Below, one piece after another: positions 58,966 to 64,000 of a stretch of DNA of 64,000 bases. The notes under the pieces were generated by a model. That model searched no databases. It was given only the letters and a program-made list of their open reading frames with translations, and was not told where the DNA came from. The stretch is from Chamaecrista fasciculata (lineage: Eukaryota; Streptophyta; Magnoliopsida; Fabales; Fabaceae): contig QANZ01037782.1 in assembly GCA_003254925.1 (NCBI GenBank), positions 101,699-165,698 on the forward strand, given 5' to 3'. A program made the translations under genes and the position numbers. How positions within the stretch are numbered: the first letter of the stretch is position 1; every line of letters begins with the position of its first letter.

Positions 58966-59336
58966 TATATTAAATGACTTGGATTTGGTCTTGGGCTTCG
59001 GGCTTTAAGTTAAATTTCCAATCAGATTAATTATTTTAATTATTTTAAATATAGCAACGGATTAAATATTTATAGTAACAGATATGACTGTTGGCAACGA
59101 ATATGACTGTTGGAAGCACATTTTCACATAAACAGATACGTCTTTTCAATGGTGTCTTTTCATACTCTATAAATAAACAGTTCCATGGGTTTTGTTGTAT
59201 CCTGAGAGAGATATTCTGTGGATAATCCTATAGCACAGGCATAATCTCTTAAAAGAGAGTGTTTTCTCACGCCTCAAAACCCACAATTCTTTTCTTCTAA
59301 TACTCTGTTTTCAAAATTTTTTTTAAGAGATTAGCG
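58966..59336 (+). repeat. 5' LTR (incomplete) of the plus-strand copia fossil
   Basis: Matches the 3' LTR from about 63720 on ('cttcgggctt', 'ggcaacga', 'cataaacagatacgtct', 'cttttcatactctataaat'). Has a TATAAATA box near 59169. The outer ~160 bp of the LTR are missing, replaced by the Helitron-type end. Confidence 0.75.
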
Positions 59337-62300
59337 ATATGGAAAACCCAAAGGATTTCATCAAACTTGACAGGTTTGATGGAACGAATTTCACTCGCTG
59401 GAAAGACAAGATGGTCTTCTTGTTAACAACACTGAAAATCTATTATATTCTGGATCCTCAAACCATTAATCTACCGCCCCCAACACCAGAAGATTCTGAT
59501 GCAGTCAAGGCTGAGAGGAAGAAACGTGAAGATGATGAATTGCTGTGTCGTGGGCATGTTCTGAATACGCTCACTGATTGTCTATATGATCTGTACTCCA
59601 TCTTGAAAACAACGAAAGAAATCTGGAATGCTTTACAAACTGCATATCAGAACGAAAAGCAAGGTATTGATAAATTTCTTGCATTGCAGTATTTTGAATT
59701 CAAGATGGTAGATACAAAGCCTATTATTGATTAGATCTATGAACTACAAGTTCTGGTTTCAAAATTGAGAGATCTTGAAGTTGTGATTCCTGATGCACTA
59801 CAGATTGGTGCAATTTTGGCTAAACTTCCTGCTTCTTGGAATAACTATAGAAAGAAAATTTTGCATTCTTCTGACAAATTAACTTTAGAACAATTTCGAA
59901 CTCATCTTCAAATTGAAACAGAAACTCGTGCTCGAGAAGCATTTTTCAATCCTTCAAACTCTACTGTTAATTTCATTAGTCAGAAGAAAATCCACATCTA
60001 CAATAATAAGAGTTTGTTTAAGACCTACACTGAAGAACCAGACACAGTTTTCATGGGAAACCATGTAACTGCTGAAGTACTTGGAAAAGGCATAGTGGAA
60101 CTTGACTTTAGTTCTGGAAAGAAATTAACTCTCATGAATGTGTATCATGTTCCAGAAGTAAGAAAGAACTTGATATCTGCTAGTTTGCTCTCTAAGAAGG
60201 GTTTCAAGATTGTAATAGAATCTGATCATGTAATAGTTTCTAAGAATAGTGTTTTTTTGGGAAAGGGATACAATAGTGAAGCAATGTTCAAGTTAAGTAT
60301 GAATGAAATAAACTATGTTTCTGCTTATTCTGTTGAGTCTGATTCTTTCCTATGGCATGCTAGATTAGGACATATTAATTTTGGTTCTTTAAATTATATG
60401 TCTAAAAATGGTTACATCCCTTGCAAACATAAAATGATAGGAAAGTGTGAAATATGTATTCAAGCAAAAATGACGAAGAAATCTTTTCCTAGAGTAGAAA
60501 GAAATACTGAATTGCTAAATTTGATACACTCTGATATATGTGAATTAAATGGAGAATTGACAAGAGGAGGGAAAAGATATTTTATTACTTTTATAAATGA
60601 TTACTCTAGATACACATATGTTTATCTACTTAGAACTAAAGATGAAGCTTTCCAGAAATTCAAAGAGTATAAATCTGTTGTGGAAAATCAGAAAGATAAG
60701 AAAATTAAAATAATTCGTAGTGATAGAGGAGGGGAATATTTTCCTAGAGAGTTTGATCAATTTTGTGAAGAAAATGGTCTAATTCATCAAAAAAGTGCTC
60801 CTTACACGCCACAACAGAATGGTTTAGCAGAAAGGAAAAATAGAACTCTAGTAGAAATGATCAATGCTATGTTACTAAATGCATGTTTACCACATAATTT
60901 ATGGGGAGAAGCATTGTTAACTGCGTGTCATATAACTAATAGAATACATTCAAAGAGTTTGCATACATCTCCATATGAACTTTGGAATAATAGAAAACCA
61001 AATCTGAAATATTTTAAAGTGTGGGGGTGTGTTGCTTATTTTAAGATTCCTGATCATCAAAAATCAAAGTTAGGACCTAGAGGAATCAAAGGTATTTTCG
61101 TTGGTTATGCACAACATTCAAAGGCTTATAGAATTCTGGATTTAGTTTCAAATGTAATTGTAGAACCCATACAAGTGGACTTTCTTGAGAATAAGTTTAT
61201 GAATGACACTGTTGATGAGTCAATGTCAGAACCTAATAAGAGTAATCTGTCACAATTTGATGTTAATTTCAAAAGGGATAGTGACAATGTTACAATGGAA
61301 CCTAGACGAAGCCAAAGAGTTAGAAAAGAAAAAGATCTTGGCGATGATTTTATTTCATCACAGTCCATTGTTTTTCTTGTAGAAGGAAATAGAACTAGCA
61401 TCTACGATAAAATACCCATTTTGTTAAACATTGAAAGTGATCCAAAAACCTTCTCAGAAGCAATGTCTTCTAGAGATGTGGCTTTTTGGAAAGAGGCTAT
61501 CAATGATGAGATGGACTCAATAATGTCCAATAATACATGGGTTTTAGTTGATCTACCACCTGGATCAAAACCCATAGGTTGCAAATGGGTGTTTAGAAGA
61601 AAATACAACTCAGATGGTTCTATTCAAACCTTCAAAGCAAGGCTTGTGGCAAAAGGTTTCACACAAAAGGAAGGCATTGATTATTTTGATACTTATGCTC
61701 CTATGGCTAGAATAACATCCATTAGGATACTGTTATCTTTAGCATCTATTTATAATTTGTATGTACATCAAATGAATGTTAAGACAGCCTTCTTAAATGG
61801 AGACTTAAGTGAAGAAATTTACATGAAACAACCTGAAGGGTTTGTTCTTCCTGGTAATGAGGATAAAGTTTGTAAATTGGTGAAATCTCTTTATGGCTTA
61901 AAACAAGCGCCAAAGCAGTGGCATGAGAAGTTTGACAATGCTATACTGTCAAATGGTTTTATACATAATCAGGCTGACAAATGTATTTACTCCAAATTCA
62001 CAAATGAATATGGAGTTATCATTTGTCTTTATGTCGATGACATGCTAATTTTTGGTACGAATATGTATGGAATAAATGAAACGAAAAAGTATCTATCTTC
62101 TGTCTTTAAGATGAAAGACTTGAATGAAGTAGATACGATTTTGGGAATTAAAGTCAAAAGGGATCATCAAAACGTAACCTTGAATCAGAGTCATTACATT
62201 GGAAAAGAGCTTGACAAGTTTAAACATTTAGGAATTAAGGAGTTTAGTACTCCTTATGATTCCAGTGTCAAGTTAACAAAGAATTCTGGGCGAACAATAG

Positions 62301-62980
62301 CACAATTAGAGTATGCTAGTGCAATAGGCAGTCTAATGTATGCAATGCACTGTACAAGGCCAGATATTGCGTTCGCTGTTTGTAAACTTCCGAGGTTTAC
62401 TAGTAATCTAAGTAATGATCATTGGAAAGCAATTATTCGGATACTTGGATATCTAAAAAAGACAAAGCATTTGAGAATTTGCTATTCAGGTTTTCCAACT
62501 GTATTAGAAGGGTATTCTGATGCAAGTTGGATAACAAGTATAGATGATTATCATTCTACCTCTGGATGGATTTTTACACTAGGAGGTGGTCTAATTAGTT
62601 GGGCATCAAAGAAGAAAACTTGTATTTCCCATTCAACAATGGAATCAGAATTTATTGCATTAGCAGCTGTTGGAAAAAAAGCAGAATGGCTGAGGAACAT
62701 GTTGTTAGAGATAAAGTTGTGGCCACAACCTATGCCAGCCATTCCTATCTTTTGTGATAGTGAGTCTACAATGTCCGTAGCTCATAATAAAATATATAAT
62801 GGGAAATCAAGACACATAAGTTTAAGACATGCTTATGTTAGAGAGTTAGTCACGAATGGGACTATCACAATAGTATACGTACGGTCAAATAAAAATTTGG
62901 CTGATCCGTTTACTAAACCTTTGCCTAAGGATGCAGTACAACATACAAGTGAAGGGATGGGGCTAAGACCCTTGAAATGA

Positions 62981-63557
62981 AATACAAATAATGGAAACTC
63001 AACTTTGAGTTAGTATACACTCTAGCAATAAAAGTTCAATGGGTAACAACAAGTTATTTGTATTGTTTTAGGCACTAATAATAGAGTATTCTATAGCCCT
63101 AATAAATACTATGTTGTACAAAATTTACAGAGAAGTTACCATAGTAGTTGGTATATCTTTGTGCATACTGTTATGAGGGAGGTTGACTATGGTCTTAATG
63201 GAATTGTTAGATGTCTAAAGTAACAGAGACATGAAAACAAAATTCCACCTATGTGAATATTGAAGTGGTGCCGCTTCAAACAAGAACCAGTCAAGGGTGG
63301 TCTTGTAAATATTCATGAAATCAGGATTTGCACATGGCCATAAAAGTGCAAAAGAAATATGTTTGGAATGTTTAAATTATAATGTTAATTATGTGTGTGA
63401 TACTTTCGGTTTTGATGTTAAAAGTTGTGGTTCAAATCATGAGATACCAATAACTTTGTCAAAACTTTAAAGTGTTTACACTAACTTAAAGTTCAAATCG
63501 AAGTAAAATACTTTAGGCTATGCATAATGTTATGATATTACAAACTAGTGGGGAATT
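62981..63557. other. Internal 3' non-coding part of the copia fossil
   Basis: Between the RNase H end and the 3' LTR. No coding frame is seen. Confidence 0.6.
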
Positions 63558-64000
63558 GTTAGATAGTTTGTAATATGGAGATGAAAAGAAGTCCCACATT
63601 GAGCAACTCAAAGAGTACTTCATAGTATATATTATAGAATTCGTTTATGCTATTAAATTAATTATATATATATATATGTATGTATGTATGTGTGTGTGAC
63701 ATATATATATATATATATATATATTAAATCACTTGGACTTGGGCTTGGGCTTCGGGCTTCAAGTTAAATTTCCAATCAGATTAACTATTTTAATTATTTA
63801 AAATATAGCAACGGATTAAATATTTGTAACAACGGATATGACTGTTGGCAACGATTATGACTGTTGGAATTACCTTTTCACATAAACAGATACGTCTGTT
63901 CAATGGTGTCTTTTCATACTCTATAAATAACAGTTCCATGGGTTTTGTTGTATACTGAGAGAGATATTATGTGGATAATCCTATAGCACAGGCATAATCA
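63558..64000 (+). repeat. 3' LTR of the plus-strand copia fossil, truncated by the window
   Basis: Starts TGTTAGATAGTTTG after 'tagtggggaat'. Contains a (TA)/(TG) microsatellite at about 63666-63722 and the region shared with the 5' LTR. Confidence 0.75.

Larger units (their letters stand above)
58966..64000 (+). mobile_element. Ty1/copia retrotransposon fossil, plus strand, running off the right edge
   Basis: 5' LTR (58966 to about 59336, its outer part absent) and 3' LTR from 63558 (TGTTAGATAG, after a short polypurine stretch) to the window end. Parts in order: gag (from about 59.34 kb, RFDGTNFTRWKDKM), gag-pre-integrase (SFLWHARLGHIN), integrase core (about 60.5-61.0 kb), reverse transcriptase (about 61.5-62.2 kb, with YVDDM) and RNase H (about 62.45-62.95 kb, ending ADPFTKPL), the order of copia. 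It is broken, with at least one break, though most of pol is readable. The overlapping LTR parts differ at roughly 6% by hand count, suggesting about 2-2.5 million years. No primer-binding site was recognised. Confidence 0.92.

Overview
The window is nuclear DNA of a eudicot plant. It is AT-rich and gene-poor, with long introns, plant-type genes and a dense population of plant transposons. I could not fix the genus. Five protein-coding loci or gene-derived segments carry the recognisable host biology. All four genuine genes lie on the minus strand: a group Ia bHLH transcription factor (11.8-14.4 kb, four exons), a vacuolar Zn transporter of the MTP1 type (23.3-24.6 kb, with an intron in its leader), an NDR1/HIN1-like LEA-2 membrane protein (46.8-47.6 kb, single exon) and a clock pseudo-response regulator of the PRR5/PRR9 clade (53.5-58.1 kb, eight coding exons). 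A fragment of plastid DNA carrying the ends of rps15 and ndhH (20.4-21.0 kb) sits in the nuclear sequence and stops exactly at an assembly N.

Nearly everything else is mobile DNA. The commonest class is a set of Mutator-like foldback elements. They have long terminal inverted repeats full of 'GGTCCC'-like subterminal motifs and, in several cases, perfect 9-bp target-site duplications (361-627, 649-1037, 2755-3212, 4347-5513, 8705-8942, 33972-35834). Two members carry pieces of host genes, as Pack-MULEs do. The one at 30454-31508 holds the cytochrome b5 end of a sphingolipid delta-8 desaturase. The one at 33972-35834 holds the glycine-rich C-terminal tail of what looks like an SRC2-like C2-domain protein. 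Other classes are Tourist/PIF-Harbinger elements (50597-51925 with TAA duplications, and a sister copy cut by the left window edge), hAT-type MITEs with 8-bp duplications (42074-42222, 45429-45891), three tRNA-derived SINE families, a Helitron-type 3' terminus (58932-58965) and two Ty1/copia retrotransposon fossils (40762-45135 on the minus strand and 58966 to the right edge on the plus strand).

Layout: 0-11 kb is intergenic MITE-rich DNA. The bHLH gene lies at 11.8-14.5 kb. Repeats and the plastid insertion fill 15-22 kb, and MTP1 with its promoter fills 23.3-25.9 kb. From 26 to 40 kb there is a dense nest of DNA elements, SINEs and two gene-capturing elements around a 624-bp gap (29304-29927). 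The first copia fossil occupies 40.3-45.1 kb, the LEA-2 gene 46.8-47.6 kb, more MITEs and a local duplication 48-53 kb, the PRR gene with its promoter 53.5-58.6 kb, and the second copia fossil the right end.

The genes do not form an operon or an obvious pathway; each has its own promoter. The most notable items are the two gene-capturing elements, the bHLH last exon hidden beyond a 977-bp intron, the near-perfect 1.17-kb foldback, a GC-rich hairpin with three G-boxes, and the plastid junction at an N.
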